In this document: in pieces, positions 27,496 through 37,300 of the stretch | Layout: the number at the start of each line of letters is the position of its first letter | How positions within the stretch are numbered: the stretch's first letter is position 1 | Assembly (NCBI GenBank): GCA_002707155.1 | Contig: PAME01000001.1 | Coordinates: 542,029-606,028 of the forward strand | DNA length: 64,000 nucleotides | Direction: 5' to 3' | From: Crocinitomicaceae bacterium | Lineage (GTDB): Bacteria > Bacteroidota > Bacteroidia > Flavobacteriales_G > Salibacteraceae | Program-made: the position numbers and the translations under genes | Notes under the pieces: model-generated | What the model was told of the DNA's origin: nothing | What the model saw: only the letters and a program-made list of their open reading frames with translations | The model's database searches: none

Positions 27496-28476
27496 TTACT
27501 TCAGTTTTATCTTTTGACCAACCTTTATCACTGCGCCTTTTTCTAGCTTATTTTTTCGTCGAATACTTCCAAGCTTAACTCCATACATTTGACTGATTTT
27601 CCATAAGTTATCCCCCTTTTTTACGGTATAGAATTTTTCATCACCATGAAATCTTAGGCGTTTGGGTTGCAGATAAATTATAGTTCCTGTTGGAATTTTT
27701 GATTTCTTTTTTAGGCCATTGTAGTGGCAAATTTGCCATCGCCCCATATTGTACCGTTTTGCGAGAATATCTGGGGTATCTCCAGCTTGACTTTTTACAA
27801 ACTTGATCTTGTTTTTTGAGATTTGGATGCCACTTCCTGAATTAGAACTTGAACTTCCTGCACTTGCATTTGCTTGTTTGTTAGGGTTTTCTACTGGCGT
27901 TAAGTCAGGATTTCCAGAACTTCCTTTTGAACTTGACCCAAGCGACTTCATATCGCCCTTATCCATTTTGTCGTACTTGTACAATTCATTTTCTTCAATC
28001 AATCGTATCAGAAGGTCTGGATACTTGGGATTGGTAGCATAACCCGCTTTTTTAAGACCTTTTGCCCAACCCTTATAGTCGGTTTTTTTTAGGTCAAACA
28101 AAAAGGCATAGCGGCGGTTACGGTGCAAGAAGTCGGAATGGTCCACGTAAGACTCATAGACTGCTGAATAGACTCTAAAACACTCGTCTTTAGCATCATC
28201 GTCCATGTAGTATTTTCCACCTGTCCAATTGGAGTGACATTTTATTCCAAAATGGTTTCGTGCCTTTTTTGCTAATGCAGAATTGCCATAATCGCTTTCA
28301 AGCATTCCTTGAGCCAGCGTTATACTGGCGGGAACGCCGCTCTTAATCATTTCAGCAACAGCGTCTTGGTCAAATTTTTCTTTGTATTGTGTTGGAGTTT
28401 GACGGGTTTGGGCAAAAGACAACACGCAAATGGTCAATGCAATCGAAAGTGATATGGTGTGCTTTAGTGCGTTCAT
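27496..28476 (-). CDS. Exported glucosaminidase/muramidase with two LysM domains
   Basis: A 326-aa peptidoglycan hydrolase. ATG 28476 is preferred over ATG 28503 because the signal peptide begins at MNALKHTISLSIALTICVLSFAQ. The glucosaminidase (Mannosyl_glycoprotein_endo-beta-GlcNAcase) domain spans about residues 25-170; the catalytic Glu lies in LAQGMLESDYGNS, and the FGIKCHSNW and YADHSDF-type segments are present. A Ser/Gly-rich linker follows, then two LysM modules (about 225-270, and 285-326 starting FYTVKKGDNLWKIS) for wall binding. It probably acts in cell separation or wall turnover. Confidence 0.93.
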   Translation of the reverse strand: MNALKHTISLSIALTICVLSFAQTRQTPTQYKEKFDQDAVAEMIKSGVPASITLAQGMLESDYGNSALAKKARNHFGIKCHSNWTGGKYYMDDDAKDECFRVYSAVYESYVDHSDFLHRNRRYAFLFDLKKTDYKGWAKGLKKAGYATNPKYPDLLIRLIEENELYKYDKMDKGDMKSLGSSSKGSSGNPDLTPVENPNKQANASAGSSSSNSGSGIQISKNKIKFVKSQAGDTPDILAKRYNMGRWQICHYNGLKKKSKIPTGTIIYLQPKRLRFHGDEKFYTVKKGDNLWKISQMYGVKLGSIRRKNKLEKGAVIKVGQKIKLK

Positions 28477-28726
28477 TTTTAAGAGGTAGTTAGCTATTTC
28501 CATGCCTAATCAACCAACCAACCCAACCTACAAAAATAGAAAGGTGCATTCTGAGCTGCACTTCAAGCAGTTGGTATTGCGAACAGCGGTCTGTTAAGAG
28601 TAAGAATCAATATTATTAATTTACTTAATCGTTCTAAAACTAAATGGATGAATCGGATTTCTATTTAGATTTCATTTTCTTAATCTATAGAATTAACTAC
28701 TTTTAGTTATTCAAAATCAAATCGTT

Positions 28727-29345
28727 ATGAAATTTCCATACTCCAACTACCAGCCCTACTGACTTTTTTATTGCTAGCAAATAGTGCGATTGTGTTAGGT
28801 CAAAATCAACATCCCGAACCCGAAGTATTAGGTGGCATACAGCCCGAAAGAGGCCAAGTATTTGAACAAGGTTATGGAGGCGAATACGACGAAACTATTC
28901 TTGGGCTAACCAATACCAGCTTTGGGATCGCTGCTTGTGGTTGGGAAGAAGATGCTACCGGAAACAAAAGAGCAGTAGTTTATGAAATAGACAGTATTGG
29001 AGTACTCCTAAACAAATACACTTACAACACTAGTGGCGAGCAAATGCAAACTCTATTTTTCCAGCTGGTGATGGAGGCTATTATATAGCAGGACGAAGTT
29101 CCTTAAGTTATGCCGATATCGATGAAATGAATGTTGGCGATACCGCTTGGGTTTTTAGAATAGACAATACTGGAAGTATATTGTGGGAGCAGAAGTACAA
29201 AAACACCAATGAAGCAGAAGTGGGAATGAACTTGTTGGATGTAGGTAACGGTTATTTTTGGTTACTCACCAATATTATCAACACCCAAAGCGGCAACCAA
29301 GTACGCTGGGGTTTATTTTGTGGAGGTGAGTACTCCTACAAGTAG
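28727..29345 (+). pseudogene. Decayed secreted protein gene (beta-propeller/T9SS-type), two frameshifts and truncated
   Basis: Three frames in tandem read as one protein. ATG 28727 gives MKF and stops after 11 codons. From 28738 another frame continues a signal peptide (ILQLPALLTFLLLANSAIVLGQ) and mature sequence to 29088. From ~29054 a third frame gives AGDGGYYIAGRSS, then DTAWVFRIDNTGSILWEQKY, up to 29345. Adding one T in the T3 at 28733-28735 and one T in the T5 near 29056 restores continuity. The repeat style (GGYYIAG, DNTGSILWE) matches Bacteroidota secreted proteins that normally run several hundred residues and end in a T9SS domain, which is absent here. It is probably dead. Confidence 0.7.
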
Positions 29346-29502
29346 TAAGGTGCTGAAGGTTGTGAAGCATTAGAAGAACAACTTCGGCATTTAAAAACTC
29401 AAGAATTATAGCAGCTTAATTCCCTCGTTTTACTGTTAATTTAATGTTGATAAATACAGGGTATTTTATCAATTGAAATGGCACATCAACACCCTTAAGA
29501 AA

Positions 29503-29510
29503 TATCTTTG
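29503..29510 (+). promoter_or_regulatory. Putative -7 element TATCTTTG of gyrB
   Basis: TATCTTTG lies 73 nt before the gyrB ATG. A TTG is present 27 nt upstream, longer spacing than usual. Confidence 0.5.
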
Positions 29511-29535
29511 TGTAAAGTGGCTGTAATACCTATAA

Positions 29536-31530
<1,995 letters not shown>

Positions 31531-31553
31531 AGGTTATTAAATAACAGAATATG

Positions 31554-31586
31554 AAAGCCTTCTCAAGAAATTGAGAAGGCTTTTTT
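31554..31586 (+). terminator. gyrB terminator
   Basis: AAAGCCTTCTCAA (31554-31566) pairs perfectly with 31571-31583 around a GAAA tetraloop, followed by T6. Confidence 0.95.
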
Positions 31587-31602
31587 ATGTTTATAAGTCA
31601 AT

Positions 31603-31800
31603 GTCATTTTTACATCATTCTCGCGCAGGCAGGAATCTAAAATACAGTTAGTTAACAGAATTAGTTAACAGAATGTAATGACCATAGCAATTAAATTTTA
31701 ATGGCTTGAATTCTTGCGGACTTTTGCTGTAATCTAACAGTAAAATGAATAAAATTTCGTTAATCAATAAGGCCCAGATTCCCTTTTTCAAGGGAATGAC
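31603..31800. repeat. Long GTCATT...GAATGAC element filling the gyrB-cupin gap
   Basis: The 405-nt gap after gyrB holds no gene. It contains a left arm (TCATTCTCGCGCAGGCAGGAATCTA at 31615-31639) and a right arm with hairpin AGATTCCCTTTTTCAAGGGAATGAC-like at 31776-31800, separated by ~135 nt of AT-rich sequence. The arms match those of the compact copies at 27414 and 50961, so this looks like one element with an insertion between its arms. Confidence 0.6.
31648..31673 (+). repeat. Two tandem copies of a 13-mer
   Basis: TTAGTTAACAGAA occurs twice without spacer (31648-31660 and 31661-31673). It lies inside the larger repeat element. Confidence 0.8.
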
Positions 31801-31935
31801 GGAAAGTTTTATTTCCAGTTAGAATGACTGATAGTTTTGACTAGCAATACACTACAAGTAAATAGGATAATTATTTTTGAGATGCTAAAACAAGTTCAGC
31901 ATGACTGCTAAAATAACCAGGATTCAATTAATATT

Positions 31936-32298
31936 TCAAATCTTTGGATTCTCAGTTTTCGTCAACCCAGAATCAACTGCATTACCGGTATTGAGCGTTT
32001 CAATGGGCTCAAAGAGCATTACTTCAACTTCTTCTTCAGCAATGGGTTTGTGCAATGTTCCTTTTGGAATGATGACTATTTCACCTGGCTGGAGAGTTAG
32101 CGTTTTATCCTCAAATTCAATTTTCAAAACCCCGCGGATAACCTGAAAAAGCTCATCTTCATTATCGTGTTTGTGCCATACAAATTCACCTTTCAATTTG
32201 GCAAGCAATACCTTTTGTCCATTCAATTCTCCTACCGTTTTTGGCGACCAATGATCACTGAATTTTGAGAGTTTTTCTTTAAGGTTTATTGCTTCCAT
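31936..32298 (-). CDS. Small cupin-domain protein
   Basis: A 120-aa single-domain cupin. Motif 1 is WHKHDNEDELFQVIRG and motif 2 is LQPGEIVIIPKGTLHKP, so the metal-binding set (two His and a Glu from motif 1, one His from motif 2) is complete. Small cupins of this type bind a divalent metal and act as isomerases, dioxygenases or sugar-binding proteins, and the substrate cannot be inferred. It stands alone, with its start 20 nt from the terminator of the upstream 79-aa gene. Confidence 0.9.
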   Translation of the reverse strand: MEAINLKEKLSKFSDHWSPKTVGELNGQKVLLAKLKGEFVWHKHDNEDELFQVIRGVLKIEFEDKTLTLQPGEIVIIPKGTLHKPIAEEEVEVMLFEPIETLNTGNAVDSGLTKTENPKI

Positions 32299-32318
32299 TT
32301 TGCTTAATTATTGAGCAT

Positions 32319-32351
32319 AAAAAAGACCTCCCGAAATGGAAAGTCTTTTTT
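32319..32351 (-). terminator. Terminator after the 79-aa gene
   Basis: AAAAAAGAC (32319-32327) pairs with GTCTTTTTT (32343-32351), with a small internal stem. It lies 18 nt beyond the stop codon at 32370. Confidence 0.65.
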
Positions 32352-32369
32352 GTAATGTATGTAACTATT

Positions 32370-32609
32370 TTATTTAGTCTGCTTCGGCTTAGCTTTACTC
32401 TTTGCAACCTTTGAAGGATTCACAAACTTTGTTTTAACACACTCACCAAGAACAATAACTTCTTTGGTTCTTGTATATTCTTCAATGGCAGCTTTCATAT
32501 CTTTTTCGGTATCTCTTCGGATTTTTATTCCCGATTTTGAACCTTTATTTCTTACTTCTAAATACCAGCCATCTTTTAGGCTTTTCGGTTTTGTAGGAGG
32601 TCTTCCCAT
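32370..32609 (-). CDS. Conserved basic small protein of Flavobacteriales
   Basis: A 79-aa, strongly basic protein beginning MGRPPTKPKSLKDGWYLEVR and continuing GSKSGIKIRRDTEKDMKAAIEEY, with a Lys-rich tail. I recall near-identical N-termini in other Flavobacteriales proteins without known function. Its charge and compact alpha/beta pattern suggest nucleic-acid binding, which is an inference only. It has its own terminator. Confidence 0.8.
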   Translation of the reverse strand: MGRPPTKPKSLKDGWYLEVRNKGSKSGIKIRRDTEKDMKAAIEEYTRTKEVIVLGECVKTKFVNPSKVAKSKAKPKQTK

Positions 32610-32727
32610 AACGTAATCTCTGTTTTCTTATTAGTTAAAGCATTTTTGTAAACGCCTTTGAAGCGAATATATTGAATTCCTATGAACAAACAAGCTTTAA
32701 TTGGTGTAATTAGAAAAATTTAGAGTT

Positions 32728-33222
32728 TTAGTTGGTGATATTAAGATCCATATCGGCATAAAGACCAAGGTCTTTGTTGGTAATCATTTTGGTAATAAAA
32801 GCCATTTGACCAGTATGATAAGAAAGATGTTCGACAACATGAACAGCAACTGAGATGCCAGTTAGATTAAACCCTTGAATGGAATAGCTTGCTTCAAGCT
32901 CTGCTGCAGTTAATTGCTCGACTCTTTTGCAAGCGGCAGCGATGGTTTCACTAATTAAACGAAATAACTCTTTTTTGTTGAGTGTACTTTTAGCGCTAAA
33001 CTCCAAGCTTCGTTGCCTATTGTCTGCTGTATTAGAGAATCCGTCAATGCTATATTGCCTAATATTTCCCGCTACATGCAATATCAAATTGCCGATGGAG
33101 TTAGTCTGTTCGTTGGGTTTGTGCCAAACTTGCTTCTCGGTTAATAAATTCAAACATTTATCAATCCGCGGTAAGCTTTCGTTTAACCGAAATTTAATTT
33201 CTGTTATAAAGGCTTCGTTCAT
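32728..33222 (-). CDS. DinB-like metal-dependent four-helix protein
   Basis: A 164-aa protein of the DinB/DUF1572-like superfamily. The metal triad is visible as His in NLILHVAGN (about residue 48) and two His in VVEHLSYHTGQ (about residues 132-136). The superfamily includes bacillithiol transferases and mycothiol-dependent enzymes, and no particular thiol substrate is indicated. Its ATG overlaps the stop of the upstream SnoaL-like gene, so they form a two-gene operon. Confidence 0.9.
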   Translation of the reverse strand: MNEAFITEIKFRLNESLPRIDKCLNLLTEKQVWHKPNEQTNSIGNLILHVAGNIRQYSIDGFSNTADNRQRSLEFSAKSTLNKKELFRLISETIAAACKRVEQLTAAELEASYSIQGFNLTGISVAVHVVEHLSYHTGQMAFITKMITNKDLGLYADMDLNITN

Positions 33223-33629
33223 TTTTTTAATGCATTCTGAACAACATGCGTATCGGTGTATTGCCGAAAATGGGTAATCAGACCATTTTTGAGCGTATAG
33301 ATGTGCACCAATGGTGCTTCCATATATTTACCCGCTTCGATACTCTTTCCTTTATAATAACCAAGCACAAAAACACGCTTACCTGCAGGTATAAATTCTT
33401 CAGCCACTGCTTCCCAACCACTCCATTGATTTGCAAATTGGCTAAATACATTTTTAAAGACTTCTTTTGTGCCAATATATGTCCCTCCATTTGGAAAGCC
33501 CTCCATTTGTTTCCATTCTATTTTTGGGTGAAAAATTGCTGCGATTTTAGCTCCTTCTCCTGATTTAAAGAAAGCGTATAAATTTTGAATGATAGCTTTG
33601 TTTTCTTCTATAGAACCAAAATTAGTCAA
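33219..33629 (-). CDS. SnoaL/NTF2-like fold protein
   Basis: A 136-aa cone-shaped alpha+beta barrel protein (NKAIIQNLYAFFKSGEGAKI, then HPKIEWKQ, then VHIYTLKNGLITHFRQYTDT). The family includes isomerases, hydratases and stress-induced ketosteroid-isomerase-like proteins. The start is TTG 33629, because an in-frame TAG six bases upstream excludes anything earlier and no ATG exists before the domain begins. It is translationally coupled to the DinB-like gene (4-nt overlap). Confidence 0.88.
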   Translation of the reverse strand: MTNFGSIEENKAIIQNLYAFFKSGEGAKIAAIFHPKIEWKQMEGFPNGGTYIGTKEVFKNVFSQFANQWSGWEAVAEEFIPAGKRVFVLGYYKGKSIEAGKYMEAPLVHIYTLKNGLITHFRQYTDTHVVQNALKK

Positions 33630-33663
33630 AGGCTAATGTCTAGAAATACAATTTAGAATGAAT

Positions 33664-33671
33664 TAAATTTG
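33664..33671 (+). promoter_or_regulatory. Putative -7 element TAAATTTG of the arginase-family gene
   Basis: TAAATTTG is followed by TTGCAT and the ATG at 33678, which predicts an almost leaderless transcript. Confidence 0.5.
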
Positions 33672-33677
33672 TTGCAT

Positions 33678-34628
33678 ATGAAAAAGGAAAAGGTATTCGT
33701 AAAAATCCGATCAGAAATTGCGGCTGGTACAAGAGGGGCAAGTTTAGGAATTGATGCTTTGGAAATAGCAGCGATTAATGATAAAAACACATTGTTTCGC
33801 GATGTCCATTCTTTAGATTTAGAGGACCAAAATCATATACTACATGAGGTCGTTGATACGCCAAATGCTATTCGAATAGAAGGGCTAAAAAAAGTGTTAG
33901 AAACCTTAATGAATGGTGTAAAAGGTGAATTGGAAAAAGGAAAATCCCCAATTGTACTTTCTGGAGATCATTCCAATGCAGCTGGAACTATTGCAGGAAT
34001 TAAAGCTGCTAACCCAAACAAAAGAGTAGGAGTGATTTGGGTAGATGCTCATGGAGATTTGCACACCCCATACACCACACCAACGGGAAATATGCATGGA
34101 ATGCCCGTGGCAATTTCTTTGGGTGCTGATAACTTGAAGAATCAAATCAACGATATTTCTGAAAAAGAAAAAACGCTTTGGAACGAACTAAAGAATTTAG
34201 GGGGAATAAAGCCCAAAATTCAACCTTCTGATATAGTGTTTTTTGCGGTTAGAGATACGGAGGAACCAGAAGATAATTTGGCAAACGAACACGGCATAAA
34301 AAATTATAAAGTCGAAGAAATTCGATATCGAGGATTAAATGTTTGCCTCAAAGAAGCTGAAGAGAGTTTGAGCCAGTGCGATGTTATTTACATCAGTTTT
34401 GATGTGGATAGTATGGATTGCGATTTAATTTCCTACGGCACAGGCACGCCAGTTCAAAAAGGTCTTGATGAAGAAGAAGCTTTTTTAATATTAAAATTCT
34501 TCTTAAACCTTGAAAAAACAGTCTGCATTGAATTTGTAGAAATAAATCCCTTATTGGATAATAAAGGCAACAAAATGGCAGAGACTGCTTTTAGAATATT
34601 AAAGCGCTTGGTGAGCGAAACCAATTAG
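33678..34628 (+). CDS. Arginase/agmatinase/formimidoylglutamase family hydrolase
   Basis: A 316-aa ureohydrolase. ATG 33678 is used instead of the TTG three codons upstream. The Mn-binding motifs are SGDHSNAAGT, WVDAHGDLHTP and SFDVDSMDCD (canonical GGDHS, DAHxD, SFDxDxxDP). The last motif has D-C-D in place of D-P, a variant I recall in Bacteroidota arginases. The YGTGTPVQKGL substrate loop resembles arginase more than agmatinase, so arginine hydrolysis to ornithine and urea is the most likely reaction. Its stop overlaps that of the convergent M48 gene. Confidence 0.9.
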   Translation: MKKEKVFVKIRSEIAAGTRGASLGIDALEIAAINDKNTLFRDVHSLDLEDQNHILHEVVDTPNAIRIEGLKKVLETLMNGVKGELEKGKSPIVLSGDHSNAAGTIAGIKAANPNKRVGVIWVDAHGDLHTPYTTPTGNMHGMPVAISLGADNLKNQINDISEKEKTLWNELKNLGGIKPKIQPSDIVFFAVRDTEEPEDNLANEHGIKNYKVEEIRYRGLNVCLKEAEESLSQCDVIYISFDVDSMDCDLISYGTGTPVQKGLDEEEAFLILKFFLNLEKTVCIEFVEINPLLDNKGNKMAETAFRILKRLVSETN

Positions 34629-35422
34629 TCTAAATCTTGTATTTCTGTTTTTAGAGCCTGCCAAGTCGAATTGGAAATCGCGGATGTGTATTCTCCTTTA
34701 CTTTTAATTTCGGCAATTATATATTCTGCCCGTTCTTTTGATACAGGATGAGTGCTTATCCAAGCCAATTGCTCCATTAATGCAGCTTCCTCATCAGCTA
34801 ATAGGTAAAGGAAATTGGCGAGTGGCTCAGGGTCAATTTTTGCATTTTCAAGGTATTCAATAGCTTTTAAATCGGCTTCTTTTTCCAAGGATCTGTCAAA
34901 TGCCAATGATGAAAGTAGTTTTCCGGTTTCTTTAATTACTTCACCACCGCCTCCAGCAGTGCTCGATAACAAAACTGAAAGACCAACTTCTTTAACCAGC
35001 TTCTTCATAACATGGTTCAATTCTAAATGTGCAAGTTCATGGCAAATAACACCCGTTACTGCATCTTGATTTGCATTTTGAGCAATTAGCCCAGTATATA
35101 TTATCATATGGCCACCTGGCAATGCAAAAGCATTCACTTCACTATTTTGAAGAACATGTACTTTGATTTTATCTACGTCAATATCATTTGCAAGGCATAT
35201 TTTCTCAATTATGCTGTCTACCGAGTTCAGAATGAATTTATTTGATACTTCAATTTCTGCACTTTTAATCGACTTCCAGTAGAGTTCGCCTAGTTTTTCT
35301 TCGGTTCGGGTTCCGTTTTTTTTAACCTCAAAAAGATCCACCCAACTTATTTGATTCAGTAAAAACCAAAGCAATAAAAAACTCGAAACAATTATAAGTG
35401 CTTGTATTAGAGGTTTTTTCAT
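34625..35422 (-). CDS. M48 family membrane-anchored metalloprotease
   Basis: A 265-aa protein. One N-terminal membrane anchor (about residues 5-22) is followed by a zinc protease domain with GVICHELAHLELNH (HExxH) and the third ligand Glu in DRSLEKEADLKAIEYL. SThPVSKERAEYI-like residues near the C-terminus are also typical of M48 (BepA/LoiP-like) proteins. It is the last gene of a four-gene operon with TM2, DUF2752 and DUF4870 proteins, its ATG overlapping the stop of the DUF4870 gene by 4 nt. A quality-control role for envelope proteins is likely by family. Confidence 0.92.
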   Translation of the reverse strand: MKKPLIQALIIVSSFLLLWFLLNQISWVDLFEVKKNGTRTEEKLGELYWKSIKSAEIEVSNKFILNSVDSIIEKICLANDIDVDKIKVHVLQNSEVNAFALPGGHMIIYTGLIAQNANQDAVTGVICHELAHLELNHVMKKLVKEVGLSVLLSSTAGGGGEVIKETGKLLSSLAFDRSLEKEADLKAIEYLENAKIDPEPLANFLYLLADEEAALMEQLAWISTHPVSKERAEYIIAEIKSKGEYTSAISNSTWQALKTEIQDLD

Positions 35423-35856
35423 TTATCAGATTTACAAATTAGGTCAGTAATTGCAGCATAAAACCACCATGTTACGTGTTTTCCTTTGCGCGTTTGGATA
35501 GCAGTGTAAATTGTTGCGATAAACTCTGTAAGGTTGAAAGCTATGGCCGCAAAAATATAGGCGATGTAGTTATTGGTAATTTCCTCAGCTGTAAAGGCAA
35601 TGGAAACTGTCCACCAAAAGCCGTAACTGTTAATAAACAGCATGGAGACTTGAGAAAGCAATGCTTGCGTGCAATGCCAGCGCACAAAATAGGTTCCGTT
35701 TCTATTTCCCATATAAAAAGCGAAAGTCGCAATCAGGTTTATAATAGGTAAAGGAATCCCAACTACAATTGCAACCAGAGACATTAAGTAACTGTTTGAA
35801 GCCTTTTCGGATTCATGTTCACCAGGCACGTAATCAAACTGTTTTGTTGTAATCAT
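35419..35856 (-). CDS. DUF4870/Tic20-like membrane protein
   Basis: A 145-aa protein with four predicted helices (SLVAIVVGIPLPIINLIATF, then FVRWHCTQALLSQVSMLFINS, then two more). The core pattern, an N-terminal polar stretch and a second helix with RWHCTQAL, fits the DUF4870 group distantly related to Tic20. It overlaps both neighbours by 4 nt (ATGA type), which indicates translational coupling within the operon. The function is unknown. Confidence 0.82.
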   Translation of the reverse strand: MITTKQFDYVPGEHESEKASNSYLMSLVAIVVGIPLPIINLIATFAFYMGNRNGTYFVRWHCTQALLSQVSMLFINSYGFWWTVSIAFTAEEITNNYIAYIFAAIAFNLTEFIATIYTAIQTRKGKHVTWWFYAAITDLICKSDK

Positions 35857-36269
35857 AGATTTTTATAAATATTCCATATCCAATTAGACAACATCAAAAT
35901 TATAAGGGGAATAAAGACTGCCTTTTTCTTTAATGTTTTTTCAACCTTCAGATAGAATTTATGCAGTGTTTCTTTTCCCATAAGGATATCTGCAAGCAAC
36001 CAAAAAGGGGCGATTAGCATAATAATTAATACCACTAAACCCAGAGGGTTTGTAATGATTCCATCAATGAAATTACCATTTAAAAATGCTGATACCGAAC
36101 GAGTTGCACCACAAGATGGGCAGGGTAGGGTAGTTACTTTTTTAAAAATGCAAACCTCTAATGTTGAGTGTCTTGATCGAATAAGAACGTTCCAGTAAAT
36201 AACCCAACTATAACCAGCAATCAACAATACACCCAGTAACAGGTACAGTTGTTTGCTGGAAATAGCCAT
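35853..36269 (-). CDS. DUF2752 membrane protein
   Basis: A 138-aa protein with three transmembrane segments. The DUF2752 signature CPSCGATRSVSAFLNG lies between helices 1 and 2 at about residues 49-65, with the CPxCGxTR motif intact. The family is uncharacterised and often sits beside TM2 proteins, as here. The spacing to the TM2 gene is 3 nt, and it overlaps the DUF4870 gene by 4 nt. Confidence 0.92.
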   Translation of the reverse strand: MAISSKQLYLLLGVLLIAGYSWVIYWNVLIRSRHSTLEVCIFKKVTTLPCPSCGATRSVSAFLNGNFIDGIITNPLGLVVLIIMLIAPFWLLADILMGKETLHKFYLKVEKTLKKKAVFIPLIILMLSNWIWNIYKNL

Positions 36270-36272
36270 GTG

Positions 36273-36608
36273 TTAAAGTACAGTTTGGAGTTGTGCCATA
36301 TTTTTTTCTCTAGTGGCCCCCATAATCATGAATAAATCAATGATTGCCCAAACGCCTAATCCTCCGCAGGTAAGTAATTTTCCTATTCCTAAGCCTGTAT
36401 CGCCTATCATAAAACGATCAATTCCTAAACTTCCCGCAAGCAATGAAACTATTAACATGGTAGTTGGATTTTTAAATTGAAGTGTTTGAATCACTCCCCA
36501 TTTTGAATCATCAACTTCCAATAATCGATCTCTGATCAAGGCAACTTGGTGGCTTTCGAAAAACTTTCCGTTGGCCATAATAAACATATCTACTTTTTGT
36601 GCTTCCAT
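36273..36608 (-). CDS. TM2 domain-containing protein
   Basis: A 111-aa protein. The N-terminal ~45 residues are soluble and cytoplasmic. The TM2 domain (two helices joined by a short turn) has the signature AGSLGIDRFMIGDTGLGIGKLLTCGGLGVWAIID, which retains the G-x-D-R-F and G-x-x-K-L-x-T motifs. TM2 proteins are widespread with no agreed bacterial function. It is the first gene of the four-gene membrane operon ending with an M48 protease. Confidence 0.93.
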   Translation of the reverse strand: MEAQKVDMFIMANGKFFESHQVALIRDRLLEVDDSKWGVIQTLQFKNPTTMLIVSLLAGSLGIDRFMIGDTGLGIGKLLTCGGLGVWAIIDLFMIMGATREKNMAQLQTVL

Positions 36609-36701
36609 TATTTTGGGTGTTTTAGTTTATTTTGAATGAAATAGCATTTGATTAACTAAATGATTGACTTACAACAATTCATACTTCAAGGTTATGAATT
36701 T

Positions 36702-37169
36702 TTATCCACTAATCCTATACTTCATTCTATAATTCACTAAACACTCAGTAGCAATTGTATGCTCTTGCTTATTAACGATTGTAAAACCTTGCTTTTTGAA
36801 AAATGAAGTGGCAGTTATACTTACATCGGATAGAATACATTGTTGATTGCTTTCAAGCGCTTTATTCAATAGGCAATTGTACAGACACTGAGCTACGCCT
36901 TTTCGCAGGTGCTGGGTTGAAACATAAAGAAAATCAATATAGTTTCCGTTTTCTAAGGAAGCAAACCCTACAATTTCATTATCTATTTCAGCAACAATAA
37001 AGTATTGATTTTTTATAGCTTCTTTAAATCGGTTTGGTCGATTAATTCCATTAGCCCAAGCTTTTAATTGCGGTTGAGTATAATCTTCCCTACAAGTTTT
37101 TAGAATTGACGATTGAGAAAGTTCAATTAACTCTTCTGCATCCGATGGTACCGCAGTTCTAATTTCCAT
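36702..37169 (-). CDS. GNAT family N-acetyltransferase
   Basis: A 155-aa acetyltransferase. It starts MEIRTAVPSDAEELIELS, the central strand is YFIVAEIDNEIVGFASLE, and the acetyl-CoA loop is STQHLRKGVAQCLYNCLL (Q/RxxGxG/A-like, here R-K-G-V-A). The C-terminal half is typical (ATSFFKKQGF). The substrate is unknown. It stands alone. Confidence 0.92.
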   Translation of the reverse strand: MEIRTAVPSDAEELIELSQSSILKTCREDYTQPQLKAWANGINRPNRFKEAIKNQYFIVAEIDNEIVGFASLENGNYIDFLYVSTQHLRKGVAQCLYNCLLNKALESNQQCILSDVSITATSFFKKQGFTIVNKQEHTIATECLVNYRMKYRISG

Positions 37170-37300
37170 GTCAACAATAATAAGGAGATGCTACTTTTTT
37201 ATCATCTAAATGACCTATAAGTATTGTTTATGGATTTTATAAATAATATAAATTAAGACAAATGTAAATTTTAACACATTTTTGTGGCAAAATTTAGAAC

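Noticed and set aside
31648-31673. Short tandem repeat as the start of a CRISPR array
   Set aside because: Only two copies of 13 nt without spacers, and no cas genes in the window.
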